From NCBI RefSeq assembly GCF_048381675.1, contig NZ_JBLWIS010000006.1, positions 62,001 through 126,000 of the forward strand: DNA of 64,000 nucleotides, read 5' to 3'. A program made the translations under genes and the position numbers. Under the pieces are notes generated by a model that did no database searches, was not told the origin of the DNA, and worked only from the letters and a program-made list of their open reading frames with translations. Position 1 is the stretch's first letter. Each line of letters begins with the position of its first letter. Of the stretch, positions 1-8,979 are shown one piece after another. The stretch comes from Advenella sp048381675 (GTDB lineage Bacteria; Pseudomonadota; Gammaproteobacteria; Burkholderiales; Burkholderiaceae_B).

Positions 1-391
1 CTTTGACGGCTGTGATCATTTTGGCAATTTCATCCAGTTGGTGTGGCTTGGGATTACGCCACGCCGCACCCATGCAAAAACGTTGGGCACCATTGTTCCG
101 GGCGATTTTGGCTACCTTAACCACTTCTTCAAGTGGCATGAGTTTTTCTGCCTTGACTTCGGTGGTGTAGCGTGCCGACTGGGGGCAGTAGGAACAGTCT
201 TCGGCACAGCCACCGGTCTTGATGGATAGCAGGCTGGATAACTGGATTTCATTGGGGCGGTGGTGGGTGCGATGAATTTGTTGAGCCTGAAATAACAGAT
301 CCATGAAGGGCCGTTCAAATAAACCGACAATTGATGTGATATTCCACTTGGTATTCTGATGGGAAGCGCTTTGTTGTGTTAATGTATTCAT
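1..391 (-). CDS. bioB: Biotin synthase, N-terminal part (cut by window edge)
   Basis: Radical-SAM enzyme that inserts sulfur into dethiobiotin, the last step of biotin synthesis. About 130 N-terminal residues are visible. The [4Fe-4S]/SAM motif CxxxCxxC is present (C62, C66, C69, in GGCAEDCSYCPQSARY), and the segment RFCMGAAWRNP that follows is characteristic of BioB. The ATG at 391 gives the usual BioB N-terminus. The gene reads off the left edge, so the rest lies outside the window. The 200 bp upstream are AT-rich and no BirA-type operator was recognised. Known family; identification is firm although only a third of the protein is visible. Confidence 0.95.
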   Translation of the reverse strand, partial: MNTLTQQSASHQNTKWNITSIVGLFERPFMDLLFQAQQIHRTHHRPNEIQLSSLLSIKTGGCAEDCSYCPQSARYTTEVKAEKLMPLEEVVKVAKIARNNGAQRFCMGAAWRNPKPHQLDEIAKMITAVK

Positions 392-604
392 TTGCAGTTA
401 TTCACTTAAGTAAATATTGAGATTGGCCCATCCTAAAGTTGCAAAGGTAAATAATCAATAACTTCACACAAGCGTGTTTTTTGTTTTTTAGCGTAAGTAA
501 TGCCTGTTATTGCTGATTTTCTTGTGTTTTGAAGTTGTTTTGCAGATTACTTAAGTATGGTCAATATTTTTTGCTTCGTTTTTTGAAATTTTTGTTTGTG
601 GAAC

Positions 605-1417
605 ATGTCGTTCAAAGACTATTCGCGTCGTTTAAGTGGGAAAATAAGAACTAAGGATGCAAATTCATCACTGGCTTATTATTTGACATTTATTGCCGGG
701 GCAATCAATGCAGGCGGTTTTTTGGCTATTGGCCAATATACTTCGCATATGTCGGGTATTGTTTCGGGCATGGCCGATTCCCTGGCCTTGTGGAACTGGA
801 CCATCGTGTTGTCTGGCCTGGGCGCTTTCATGGCTTTCACGGCAGGAGCCGGTTCAACGGCCATTATCATCAATTGGGCCAGACATTCTTATTTGCGAAG
901 CGAATACGCCCTGCCCATTTTGCTGGAAGCCATGATGCTGATCCTGTTTGGGGCACTTGATGGCATGCAGTGGTACTATGATTGGCTCTGGACGTCGGTA
1001 ACCGTGGCGGTGTTGTGTTATATCATGGGCCTGCAAAATGCCATCATTACCAAAATGTCCCATTCTGAATTCCGAACCACCCATGTTACCGGGATGGTTA
1101 CCGATATAGGCATAGAATTGGGCAAGCTGTTTTACTGGAATCCGGACAAGGGTGATCCCAAAAAACCAATCGTCAGGGGAGACCGGCAAAAGCTCAAGCT
1201 GCTAAGTACATTGGTGTTGCTGTTTTTTCTCGGGGGAGTAACCGGTGCTTTCGGTTTCAAGCACTTGGGCTTTACATTTACGGTGGTTCTGGCTTCCATT
1301 CTTGTGTTAATTGCCAGTGCGCCCATACTTGATGATATTCATGCCGCAAAGGTTTTGTTAAGGCGGCGGCGCCATCACGAGCCTGAATTGGGTAAGAGCG
1401 AAAATCATCCTGAATGA
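605..1417 (+). CDS. DUF1275 (YoaK-like) membrane protein
   Basis: About 270 residues with some six hydrophobic segments. The N-terminal half has the DUF1275 signature of small residues (AGAINAGGFLAIGQYTSHMSG) and the middle carries GLQNAIITKM. The family consists of inner-membrane proteins of unknown transport or structural role. The ATG at 605 is chosen. An in-frame TTG at 596 would add three residues, and neither start has a good Shine-Dalgarno sequence. The C-terminus is basic (RRRRHH) and probably cytoplasmic. It stands alone, divergent from bioB, and gives no functional clue from its neighbours. Confidence 0.85.
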   Translation: MSFKDYSRRLSGKIRTKDANSSLAYYLTFIAGAINAGGFLAIGQYTSHMSGIVSGMADSLALWNWTIVLSGLGAFMAFTAGAGSTAIIINWARHSYLRSEYALPILLEAMMLILFGALDGMQWYYDWLWTSVTVAVLCYIMGLQNAIITKMSHSEFRTTHVTGMVTDIGIELGKLFYWNPDKGDPKKPIVRGDRQKLKLLSTLVLLFFLGGVTGAFGFKHLGFTFTVVLASILVLIASAPILDDIHAAKVLLRRRRHHEPELGKSENHPE

Positions 1418-1557
1418 ATGTTGTCCGGCTTATTTTGGATGCTCCTCAATATTCAATTGGACTATTCTCTATTCCGTGCGCAAAGATGCAAGGGTCAATG
1501 AATATTGGGCATAATAAAGCAGGAAGGATCGGGTTGCCACAATAAAAGGGTGTCTAA

Positions 1558-3012
1558 GTGTCTTTTATTCCTCAGGAATTTCATGCTTTTATATATACGG
1601 CCTGGACGGTGTATATTGTCGCGATCGGCGGCTGGATTCTATTGCAGAAAAGATCTCCGGTATCCACACTTACCTGGATTCTTACCCTAAGTCTTATTCC
1701 TGTTCTGGGATTTTTCATTTATTACTTGTTTGGCCCCAAGAAAATCATCCGGCACCGGCTTAGCCGTCGCCGCAGCAAGCAGATTGTTGAGCGCAACTAT
1801 GCAATTTGGGATCCTTTCATCCTGTCGGAAGATTTTCCCGAAGAATATAAGTCAATGGCCCGGCTGATTTTCAATATTACGAATATCCCCTTGTGCCATT
1901 CGATGGATTACCGCCTGCTGTCCGAAGGCGCAAAAACCTATGATGCCATTTTTGATGCCATCCGCAAGGCTGAAAAATATATCCTGCTCGAATACTATAT
2001 TTTCGAGACTGACCAGACCGGTCAGGCCATGCGGGATTTACTTACAGAAAAAGTCAAAGAGGGCGTAAAGGTTTATTTGCTGGTTGATGCGCTAGGCTCT
2101 TCGCGGCTGACTCGTCACTTCATGCGCGATTTTATCCAGGCGGGTGGGGAACTGGGTTTTTTTCATAATATCACCTGGCGTCGCCTGTTTTCCCTGATCA
2201 ATTTCCGCAATCACCGGAAAATCGTTGTTTGTGATGGCTTGATCGGCTTTACCGGTGGTGTCAATATTAGTGATGAGCAGGATTTAAGAAGAAACCCGAA
2301 TGCTTACCATGATGTGCATATACAGGTGGATGGCCCGGTTATTGCCTGGCTTGAAAGCATTTTTATTGAAGACTGGCATTACTCGACCGGCGACCTTTCT
2401 TTAATCAGGACCTTGAGAAAGGTCGAACGCAACGATATTGACGTGGGGCGTGTGGTGAAGGAACCTTCCCAGGCTTATCGCATGCAGGTTATCCCTTCGG
2501 GGCCTGATTCCGATTTTGCACCCATTTTGCGGGTTATGTTGTCTGCCATGTATCGGGCCCGGCAGCGCATTTATTTAACCACCCCCTATTTTGTGCCTGA
2601 TGATGCTTCGCTGTTTGCCCTGACCTCTGCCGCTCTCAGGGGTGTGGATGTGCGTTTGTTGGTGCCCCGGAAAAGCGACAATCTGGTGGTCACGCTGGCC
2701 ACCCAATCCTGGTACGATGATCTGATCAAGGCAGGTATCCGGATCTATGAATATACGCCACGCATGCTGCATACAAAGACCCTGGTCATTGATGAAGACT
2801 TGTCTTTTATTGGCAGCGCCAATTTTGATTATCGCAGTTTTTACCTGAATTTTGAGGTTTCGGTACTTTGCTATGAGCCCAAGGCCAATGCACTGCTGGC
2901 CCAGGAGTTTTATGAAACTTTGCAGTCTGCCGAGGAAGTTGTGCCCGGGAAGCAAGGTTTTGCTTATCGTCTTTTGACCTCTACGGTCCGTTTGTTTTCC
3001 CCATTGCTTTAA
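1558..3012 (+). CDS. cls: Cardiolipin synthase (phospholipase D family)
   Basis: Makes cardiolipin from two phosphatidylglycerols at the inner membrane. The 484 residues fit the ClsA type: two N-terminal membrane segments (about residues 10–28 and 38–58), a PLDc_N region, then two PLD domains with HxK motifs NHRKIVVCDG (about residue 219) and LHTKTLVIDE (about 404). The second is followed by GSANFDYRS, typical of Cls. The start is GTG at 1558, with an AAAGGG ribosome-binding site about eight bases upstream. The NUDIX gene follows after 21 bases and is probably cotranscribed. Confidence 0.93.
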   Translation: MSFIPQEFHAFIYTAWTVYIVAIGGWILLQKRSPVSTLTWILTLSLIPVLGFFIYYLFGPKKIIRHRLSRRRSKQIVERNYAIWDPFILSEDFPEEYKSMARLIFNITNIPLCHSMDYRLLSEGAKTYDAIFDAIRKAEKYILLEYYIFETDQTGQAMRDLLTEKVKEGVKVYLLVDALGSSRLTRHFMRDFIQAGGELGFFHNITWRRLFSLINFRNHRKIVVCDGLIGFTGGVNISDEQDLRRNPNAYHDVHIQVDGPVIAWLESIFIEDWHYSTGDLSLIRTLRKVERNDIDVGRVVKEPSQAYRMQVIPSGPDSDFAPILRVMLSAMYRARQRIYLTTPYFVPDDASLFALTSAALRGVDVRLLVPRKSDNLVVTLATQSWYDDLIKAGIRIYEYTPRMLHTKTLVIDEDLSFIGSANFDYRSFYLNFEVSVLCYEPKANALLAQEFYETLQSAEEVVPGKQGFAYRLLTSTVRLFSPLL

Positions 3013-3033
3013 TTTGAATCTAAAGAGTATTTT

Positions 3034-3576
3034 ATGTCTGATAGTTGTCTTGTCGAAATCCTGAAAGAAAGTCGTCCGGTATTTTCCGGGGCAGTGGTCA
3101 AGTTGTCGGTTGATACCGTGGAGTTGCCCAATGGCAAGCAGGCTACCCGTGAGGTGGTACGCCATTGCGGTGCGGTTTGTGTATTGGCTGTCAATGCCGA
3201 TGATAAAGTGGTCTTGGTAAAGCAGTTTCGTCATCCGGTTGGCGATGTGCTGCTTGAAATTCCGGCTGGCAAAATGGATATGGATGGAGAGAGCCCCGAA
3301 CAATGTGCCTACAGGGAACTGGCCGAAGAAACGCCTTATACTGCCCAGTCCATGAGATTGATCCAGAAATTCTATACAGCCCCCGGATTCTGTGATGAGC
3401 TGATGTACCTGTATGAAGCCATGGGCATTACAGAGAATAGTGAACTGGAGACGGATGAAGACGAATTTGTCCAGACCGTCTTGTTAAGCCGGCAGGAAGT
3501 CAGGCAGGCCATTCAAGACAGAAGTATTCAGGATGCCAAAACCTTGATTGCTTTGCAAAACTGGCTGCTGAACTGA
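3034..3576 (+). CDS. NUDIX hydrolase, ADP-ribose pyrophosphatase-like
   Basis: 180 residues, the size and organisation of ADP-ribose pyrophosphatases (NudF/YqiE group): an N-terminal beta domain, then a Nudix box at about residues 76–100. The box begins EIPAGKM and continues RELAEE. Two departures from GX5EX7REUXEEXGU are visible. There is one extra residue before the first Glu (MDMDGES), and the glycine after REUXEEX is proline (EETPY). The metal-binding glutamates RELAEE are intact, so activity is expected. It follows cls closely. The exact substrate is inferred from family resemblance only. Confidence 0.85.
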   Translation: MSDSCLVEILKESRPVFSGAVVKLSVDTVELPNGKQATREVVRHCGAVCVLAVNADDKVVLVKQFRHPVGDVLLEIPAGKMDMDGESPEQCAYRELAEETPYTAQSMRLIQKFYTAPGFCDELMYLYEAMGITENSELETDEDEFVQTVLLSRQEVRQAIQDRSIQDAKTLIALQNWLLN

Positions 3577-3729
3577 AACCGGCCCGGGTTTTGAAGTATA
3601 AGTGCTTATGGTTAAAGGCCCTGCTGGCAGGTTGTGCGTGCAGGGCATAAAATGCTGGCATGATAAAGTCATATGTGAATTATCTGATCCATTTCAATTA
3701 TTAAATCCACCATTCAAAGACAATTACTA

Positions 3730-4701
3730 ATGAGTACACAGGAACTTCGTTCATTTATCAGGGATTTACCCAAGGCAGAATTGCATTTGCACATAGAGGG
3801 CACGCTTGAGGCCGAGATGATTTTTGCCTTGGCCGAGCGTAATAAGGTCCAGTTGCCTTATGCCAATATAGAGTCATTGAAGCAAGCCTATCAGTTCACC
3901 GACTTGCAGTCTTTTCTGGACCTGTATTATGCCGGTGCCGCTGTCTTGCAAACCGAACAGGATTTTCATGACATGACCTGGGCTTATCTGCAACGCGCAG
4001 CTGCAGATGGGGTGGTGCATGCCGAAATCATGTTTGATCCGCAAACGCATACGAGCCGCGGGGTAAGCATTGAAACGGTATTTGACGGTTTGGCCAGTGC
4101 CTTGCGGCAAGGGCAGAAAGAGCTGGGTATCAGCAGTAGCCTGATCCTGAGTTTTCTGCGCCATTTAAGCGAGGCGGATGCTTTTGCCACGCTTGAGCAA
4201 GCCTTGCCTTTGCGCAGGCAATATGAAGACCTGTGGTTGTCGGTTGGGCTTGATTCGTCTGAAAACGGGAACCCGCCTGAAAAATTCCGGAAAGTTTTTG
4301 CCCATTGCAAGGAGTTAGGCTTCAGGCGGGTAGCCCATGCCGGAGAAGAAGGGCCGGCTGCTTACGTACGTGATGCCCTGGACCTGCTGCACGCTGAGCG
4401 GATTGATCACGGCGTGCGCAGTGAAGAAGACCCTTTGCTGATGCAGCGCTTGCAAGAGGAGCAGATTTCGCTCACGGTCTGCCCCCAGTCGAACCTGAAA
4501 TTATGCGTAGTTTCTGATATGAAACAGCATAACCTGAAACGGATGCTGGAACAGGGCCTGTGCGTAACCGTTAATTCGGATGATCCGGCTTATTTTGGCG
4601 CTTATTTACTGGACAACTATATGGCAGTGGCAGAAGCGCTGGATTTGTCCAGAAGTCAACTGGTGCAATTGGCCCAAAATAGCATGGACGCCCGGTTTTG
4701 A
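3730..4701 (+). CDS. Adenine deaminase of the adenosine-deaminase fold
   Basis: 323 residues. Metal-binding HLH at H19/H21, HAGEE at about 203–207 (catalytic Glu) and NSDDPAYF at about 282–289 mark the adenosine deaminase superfamily. The signatures LHIEGTLE, LDLYYAGA and FDPQTHT, and an ending at AQNSMDARF, match the adenine-specific subgroup (as in Pseudomonas PA0148) rather than true adenosine deaminases, which run longer. The likely reaction is adenine to hypoxanthine for purine salvage. The protein looks complete. Substrate assignment comes from remembered family motifs and should be read as probable. Confidence 0.82.
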   Translation: MSTQELRSFIRDLPKAELHLHIEGTLEAEMIFALAERNKVQLPYANIESLKQAYQFTDLQSFLDLYYAGAAVLQTEQDFHDMTWAYLQRAAADGVVHAEIMFDPQTHTSRGVSIETVFDGLASALRQGQKELGISSSLILSFLRHLSEADAFATLEQALPLRRQYEDLWLSVGLDSSENGNPPEKFRKVFAHCKELGFRRVAHAGEEGPAAYVRDALDLLHAERIDHGVRSEEDPLLMQRLQEEQISLTVCPQSNLKLCVVSDMKQHNLKRMLEQGLCVTVNSDDPAYFGAYLLDNYMAVAEALDLSRSQLVQLAQNSMDARF

Positions 4702-4737
4702 TATTGTCATTGGCAGCGGCGGTTTGCCGCTTGCCGT

Positions 4738-5523
4738 TCAGGCTTTGCCGGGGCTATGTACCCAGTGTTGGTACAATTTTTGTGCCAACCCGTCAAGAAT
4801 AAATCCAAGTGCGCCAATCAGCACAATGACGGCCATCAGTTCAGAGTAGGCAAGCCGGTCACGGGTGTCCAGAATAAAATAGCCCAGTCCCGAGCTGACG
4901 CCCAGCATTTCGCAAGGTACCAGGACAATCCAGATAACCCCAATAGCCAGGCGCACGCCGGTCAGGATATGGCCTAAAACGCCAGGCAGGATAATTTTCA
5001 GCAAAACTTCCTTGCGGGTAGCACTTAAACTTTTGGCCAGCATCAGCCAGCGCGGGTCCAGTTGTTTAACGCCGGAAGCGGTATTCAGGATAATGGGCCA
5101 CACTGCGGCAAAGCTTAGCAGGAAGTAGATGGGGGCGTCGCCAATGCCGAAAACCATGACGGCAATGGGCATCCAGGACAAGGGTGAAATCATGCGCAGG
5201 AATTGGAATGCCGTACTGGTGGAGTTTTCCAGCGCGCGTGAGGAGCCAATCGCAAGCCCCACCGGAACCCCGATCAACAAGGCAAAGCCAAGGCCAACCA
5301 GTACTCGTTGTAGGCTGGTTAAGGTATGCAGGGTAAGCTGGTTTTGTGCCAGCAACTCATACAGGCTGCGAAACGTTTCAGCGGGACTCAAGAGGCTGGC
5401 CAGTGAAATATTGCTCTCCAGCCAGCTGGTTCCCAGCCCCCAAAGGGCAATCAGTATGAGCAGCCCGCCCATGCCCAGTGAAAAGCGTGCACTAATATTG
5501 GGTTGTTTGGTGATAGGGTACAT
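4738..5523 (-). CDS. ABC importer permease (SsuC/TauC/NrtB type)
   Basis: About 261 residues, six predicted membrane segments, BPD_transp_1 family. The coupling-loop EAA-like segment is in the region around LAKSLSATRKEVLLKIILP. A TTG at 5559 would extend the protein. The ATG at 5523 is preferred because it has an AGGA ribosome-binding site about ten bases upstream. It is the last gene of the minus-strand importer cluster, 59 bases after the binding-protein gene. Family members import sulfonates, taurine, nitrate, bicarbonate or thiamine precursors, so substrate cannot be read from this subunit. It converges on the adenine deaminase gene. Confidence 0.88.
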   Translation of the reverse strand: MYPITKQPNISARFSLGMGGLLILIALWGLGTSWLESNISLASLLSPAETFRSLYELLAQNQLTLHTLTSLQRVLVGLGFALLIGVPVGLAIGSSRALENSTSTAFQFLRMISPLSWMPIAVMVFGIGDAPIYFLLSFAAVWPIILNTASGVKQLDPRWLMLAKSLSATRKEVLLKIILPGVLGHILTGVRLAIGVIWIVLVPCEMLGVSSGLGYFILDTRDRLAYSELMAVIVLIGALGFILDGLAQKLYQHWVHSPGKA

Positions 5524-5582
5524 GATGTGGTTTTCCTGTGAAGCCAGCCCTGCAACCAAGGGATTGCAGGGTGTAATGACTA

Positions 5583-6776
5583 TCAGCTTGTAATAATCTC
5601 TTCCCGTGTAAAGGATTCAAGTCCAAACTTTGGAAGACCGCCATTGTCAAGAATGGCTTTTTTCACAAAGCGGTCGTCAACCAGGTCACTGGCCACAAAG
5701 GCCGGATCTAGCGCTTGCAGGAAATCGTTCTGGCCGGAAACCAGGGTGGTTTTAAGTTTCCTGACCAGTTCCTCGGTATAGCTGGGAAATGGATAGGGCT
5801 GGAAATCAATCCGTTTTTCGTTCCATTGCGTATTGACGATTGCTCCATTGCTTTCATACAGTTCGCGGTTCAGTAATTCGGGTACCAGAACTTGGGACAA
5901 GGCTTCACGTGAATGCGGGGTATAGCGTCGGTCGTGATCCTTGGACAGGATATGGGCCGTTTCGCTGCGGTTATCCTGTATCCAGGCCTGGGCTTTGACG
6001 ACGGCATTAACCACTTTCTGGGTCCATTCGGGACGCTGTTGCAAATCCTGTTCATGCATCAATACGACACAGCAGGCATGGTCTTTCCAGACGTCACCGG
6101 TAAAACGCAGGATTTTGCCTACTTTAAGGACTTCAGCCGAGGCATTGAAGGGTTCGGCAACGGTGTAGCCGGCAATCTGTTTGTTGGCCAGGGCTGGCAC
6201 CATGTCTGACGGTGACATGACTACCAGTTTGACTTGCAGGGAGGAAGGATTGCCTTCGCTGATGGGTTCAAGGCCCTGGCTCTTGAGCAGGTGCTGCAAT
6301 ACTACGTTGTGCAGGGAATACCAAAATGGAATGGCGACGGTTTTGCCACCAAGGTCTTTAATTTGATTGATTTCGTGTAAAACCGTCAGGCCAGATCCGG
6401 ACATGTGGTTCCAGGCAACCACTTTGGCCTTGGATTGGCTACCATAGCGCGCCCAGATGGTCATTGGGGCAAGTAGGTGCACCACGTTGACCTGGCCGGC
6501 CAGAAAGGCTTCCACCAGTTGCGCCCAGCTGCGGAACATGCGGGGTTTTTCCACCTCGAGTCCCTGTTCCTGGTAGTATCGCAGGTGGTCGGCGACCAAT
6601 AATGGCGTGGCATCGGTAATTGGCAAATAGCCAATTCTTACCGGCGCATTGGGATCGGCAGCACGGGCCAGATTGTGCATTTGCAACAAGGGCAAGGCGC
6701 CCATGGCAGTAAACAGGCCGGACAGTTTCAGGAACTGGCGGCGGGTTTCCGAAGTGGTATTGTTAGTGTCTTTCAT
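5583..6776 (-). CDS. ABC importer substrate-binding protein, Tat-exported (NrtA/SsuA-like)
   Basis: 397 residues. The N-terminus has a twin-arginine signal (RRQFLK, R12/R13) followed by a hydrophobic stretch and an ARA|AD cleavage site near residue 39. The mature part begins VRIGYLPITDATPLLVADHL and has LLAPMTIWARYG, typical of the NMT1/NrtA/SsuA periplasmic-binding group. Tat export of the binding protein is common in the NrtA-like branch. It lies between the ATPase and the permease genes. Ligand is unknown. The flavoprotein and rubredoxin upstream suggest an organic substrate that is oxidised after uptake, which is inference. Confidence 0.85.
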   Translation of the reverse strand: MKDTNNTTSETRRQFLKLSGLFTAMGALPLLQMHNLARAADPNAPVRIGYLPITDATPLLVADHLRYYQEQGLEVEKPRMFRSWAQLVEAFLAGQVNVVHLLAPMTIWARYGSQSKAKVVAWNHMSGSGLTVLHEINQIKDLGGKTVAIPFWYSLHNVVLQHLLKSQGLEPISEGNPSSLQVKLVVMSPSDMVPALANKQIAGYTVAEPFNASAEVLKVGKILRFTGDVWKDHACCVVLMHEQDLQQRPEWTQKVVNAVVKAQAWIQDNRSETAHILSKDHDRRYTPHSREALSQVLVPELLNRELYESNGAIVNTQWNEKRIDFQPYPFPSYTEELVRKLKTTLVSGQNDFLQALDPAFVASDLVDDRFVKKAILDNGGLPKFGLESFTREEIITS

Positions 6777-6819
6777 GTGTCTTCTCTGGGCTCGCTTTGG
6801 CGGCTGTTTTTTTGGGGTT

Positions 6820-7644
6820 TCAGGCCGCCTGGACGGCGATGTCGGTGGAGGTTTTGTTGCGTGCTTGCCTGAGCAATTGAATGATTTCTACCCTGATCTG
6901 TGTAAGCTCGGGGGAAATGGTGTCACGGGGGTGAGGGTGGTTGATCTGCCACTGGCCAATCTGGCGGCCAGGCATGTCGCCGATCAGAATAATACGGTCC
7001 GCAACAATCAGGGCCTCATCGATGTCATGGGTCACCAGAATCGCTGCCGATTGGTGTTTTTGCGTGACTTGGAGCAGAAGTTCCTGCATTTCAGCGCGGG
7101 TGATTTCATCCAGGGCGCTGAAAGGTTCGTCAAGCAGAAGAATTTCGGGGTGACGCGCCAGGCTGCGTGCCAGCGCCACGCGTTGGGCCATGCCACCGGA
7201 TAATTCTGCCGGATAGCGCAGCCGGGCGGCAGTCAGGTTGACCTCTTCAATCGCTGCCCTTACGCGGGTAGCGATTTGTTCCTTGCCAATGTTGGGCTGA
7301 TGCTTGAAATCCAGGCCAAACCGGACATTTTCTTCCAGGTTCAGCCAGGGTAACAGGCTGGGATCCTGAAAAACGAAACTTAAGCGAGGATGGGGGCCTT
7401 GTAAAAGTTCATCCTTGACCTTTACGGTTCCCTTGTCGGCATTTTGCAGGCCCGCCAGTACGCGTAGCAGGGAAGATTTACCTACTCCGCTGGGACCCAG
7501 AATGGCTACAATTTCACCTTCGGACAGTTGCAGGGAGAAGTCGCGCAACACTACCAAGGGCGATTGTTTGGGCCTGTGGTAACTGAGTTGGATTTGTTGG
7601 GCATCCAGAACGATTGGCCTGGCTGACGGGGCGGAGCTTGCCAT
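6820..7644 (-). CDS. ABC importer ATP-binding protein (SsuB/TauB/NrtD type)
   Basis: About 274 residues. Walker A GPSGVGKS at residues 50–57, signature LSGGMAQR near 145–152, Walker B EILLLDEP near 165–172, then the H-loop VTHDIDEA. Order and spacing are those of nitrate/sulfonate/taurine importer ATPases. The longest open frame runs up to 7782 but that extension overlaps the rubredoxin gene in another frame. The ATG at 7644 has an AAGGA site just upstream and lies 13 bases after the rubredoxin stop. It forms the importer with the binding protein and permease that follow. Confidence 0.9.
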   Translation of the reverse strand: MASSAPSARPIVLDAQQIQLSYHRPKQSPLVVLRDFSLQLSEGEIVAILGPSGVGKSSLLRVLAGLQNADKGTVKVKDELLQGPHPRLSFVFQDPSLLPWLNLEENVRFGLDFKHQPNIGKEQIATRVRAAIEEVNLTAARLRYPAELSGGMAQRVALARSLARHPEILLLDEPFSALDEITRAEMQELLLQVTQKHQSAAILVTHDIDEALIVADRIILIGDMPGRQIGQWQINHPHPRDTISPELTQIRVEIIQLLRQARNKTSTDIAVQAA

Positions 7645-7657
7645 GAGGTATCCTTGC

Positions 7658-7822
7658 TTAATCAGGGATAAGGTAGAAATCGGCTTTGGTGACGCCGCAG
7701 TCGGGGCATTCCCAGTCATCAGGAATGTCCTCGAATTTGGTACCGGGTGGAAGTCCATGCTCGGGAAGGCCAAGGGCTTCATCGTAAATCAGGCCGCAAG
7801 GGCCGCACATCCACTGTTTCAT
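7658..7822 (-). CDS. Rubredoxin (54 residues)
   Basis: Small iron-sulfur electron carrier, found by reading the gap between the ATPase and flavoprotein genes. It begins MKQWMCGPCG and has the two CxxC(G) knuckles C6-G-P-C9-G and C39-P-D-C42-G, plus the rubredoxin residues IYDEALG, PPGTKFEDIPDDW and ADF. The ATG at 7822 overlaps the flavoprotein TAA by one base (TAATG), so translation is coupled. Rubredoxins pass electrons to oxygenases or from flavoproteins, and this one probably serves the neighbouring flavoenzyme. It is easily missed in automatic annotation because of its length. Confidence 0.95.
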   Translation of the reverse strand: MKQWMCGPCGLIYDEALGLPEHGLPPGTKFEDIPDDWECPDCGVTKADFYLIPD

Positions 7823-8940
7823 TATGCTGCCTCCATTTCGGTTTGCTGTTCAAGATCGTGAATTTCCTTGCGCAAATGCTTCAGGGCCGGTGTAACGATA
7901 GCGACAAAGATGGCCTCACGCAGGCGACGTTGCGCAGGGTGACGCATCAGGTAGCCTTTGGCGCCGGCGTGTAGCAAGGCTGACTGGGCTGCCGCAAGGG
8001 TAGCTTCAGAACCGTTGGCACGGGCGCGTAGGATATCAATAATGCGGGCTGTACCGTTTTCCGCCTGTGACGACAGAATGGCAATCTCTTTTCTTTGGCT
8101 ATCAAGGTTGGCAGCCAGTTCATTTTCCTGTTCATCCAGGTAAATGTTGACATGTGCGGTGGTGACATTGCTTTCACGGATGGTTTTCAGGCTGCCCTCT
8201 ATAATGCCAAAGCCAATGCCCAGTTGCCCCAGAACAAAACCGGGTTTGATGCGGCTGATAAACGCCTTGAATTGATCGGGGTGTGCCAGCACGTCATCGG
8301 CATTGATGCGAACATTTTTGAATCGCATGTTCAGGGTTTGGGTACCTTCAAGCCCGGAAAACTCGGGGCAGGGGTTCAGGGAAAGTCCTTCGCTGTCACC
8401 GCGTACCGCAAACATGATATAGCCTTCTTCTCCGACCGATGCCGCCACAATGGCCAGATGTGCCGTGCCGATATTGGAAACCCATGGCAGGGAGCCACTA
8501 ACTACGTAGTCATCGCCCTCGCGTACGGCGGTTAGATGGATTTTTTCTATCCCGGCAAGGTGCTTGACGGTGTTGGACATGCCGGTGCCAGACAGCAACT
8601 TGCCCTGTGCCACCTGGGGCAGGTAACGGCGTCTGACGGTTTCATTGGGGGCATGCAGCAAATACCAGGCGCAAGTGGACTGACACCAGGTAAGGAATGC
8701 CGTGGAGCCGCATTCACGGCCAACCGCAGCGGTAATGTCAATCTGGGTATTCAGGCCCAGTTCAATACCACCATATTCTTTTGGAATCGCTGCAGAAAAT
8801 CCGCCCAGCTCGCCCAGCTTGTGCAGGAATTCGGCGGGGTAAACCCCTTCCTGGTCTATGGCACTGGCCAGCGGGGCCAATTCGGTTTTTACCAGACTGG
8901 CAACGGATGCTAAAAGAGCGGTAGTATCGGTTTGACTCAC
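7822..8940 (-). CDS. Acyl-CoA dehydrogenase-family flavoprotein (possible monooxygenase)
   Basis: 372 residues with the acyl-CoA dehydrogenase three-domain layout: an alpha-helical N-domain, a beta domain (FLTWCQSTCAWYLL, then GTGMSNTVKH), and a C-terminal helical bundle. In this context (importer of the sulfonate/nitrate type, rubredoxin, AhpD-like protein) it resembles the DszC/SfnB-like FMN-dependent monooxygenases more than beta-oxidation enzymes. No other fatty-acid gene is nearby. Gene order is AhpD-like protein, this gene, then rubredoxin with one-base overlap. Family is secure; reaction and substrate are inferred. Confidence 0.78.
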   Translation of the reverse strand: MSQTDTTALLASVASLVKTELAPLASAIDQEGVYPAEFLHKLGELGGFSAAIPKEYGGIELGLNTQIDITAAVGRECGSTAFLTWCQSTCAWYLLHAPNETVRRRYLPQVAQGKLLSGTGMSNTVKHLAGIEKIHLTAVREGDDYVVSGSLPWVSNIGTAHLAIVAASVGEEGYIMFAVRGDSEGLSLNPCPEFSGLEGTQTLNMRFKNVRINADDVLAHPDQFKAFISRIKPGFVLGQLGIGFGIIEGSLKTIRESNVTTAHVNIYLDEQENELAANLDSQRKEIAILSSQAENGTARIIDILRARANGSEATLAAAQSALLHAGAKGYLMRHPAQRRLREAIFVAIVTPALKHLRKEIHDLEQQTEMEAA

Positions 8941-8979
8941 AACGATATTCCTTACGGGCAGAGAAGAATAAACAAGGGA

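Noticed and set aside
3617..3652. Possible terminator GCCCTGC/GCAGGGC after the NUDIX gene
   Set aside because: Seven-base stem with a large spacer and no T run.
4690..4760. Suspected truncation of the deaminase gene by frameshift
   Set aside because: The ending AQNSMDARF matches the natural C-terminus of the adenine deaminase subgroup, and the alternative frame does not continue the protein.
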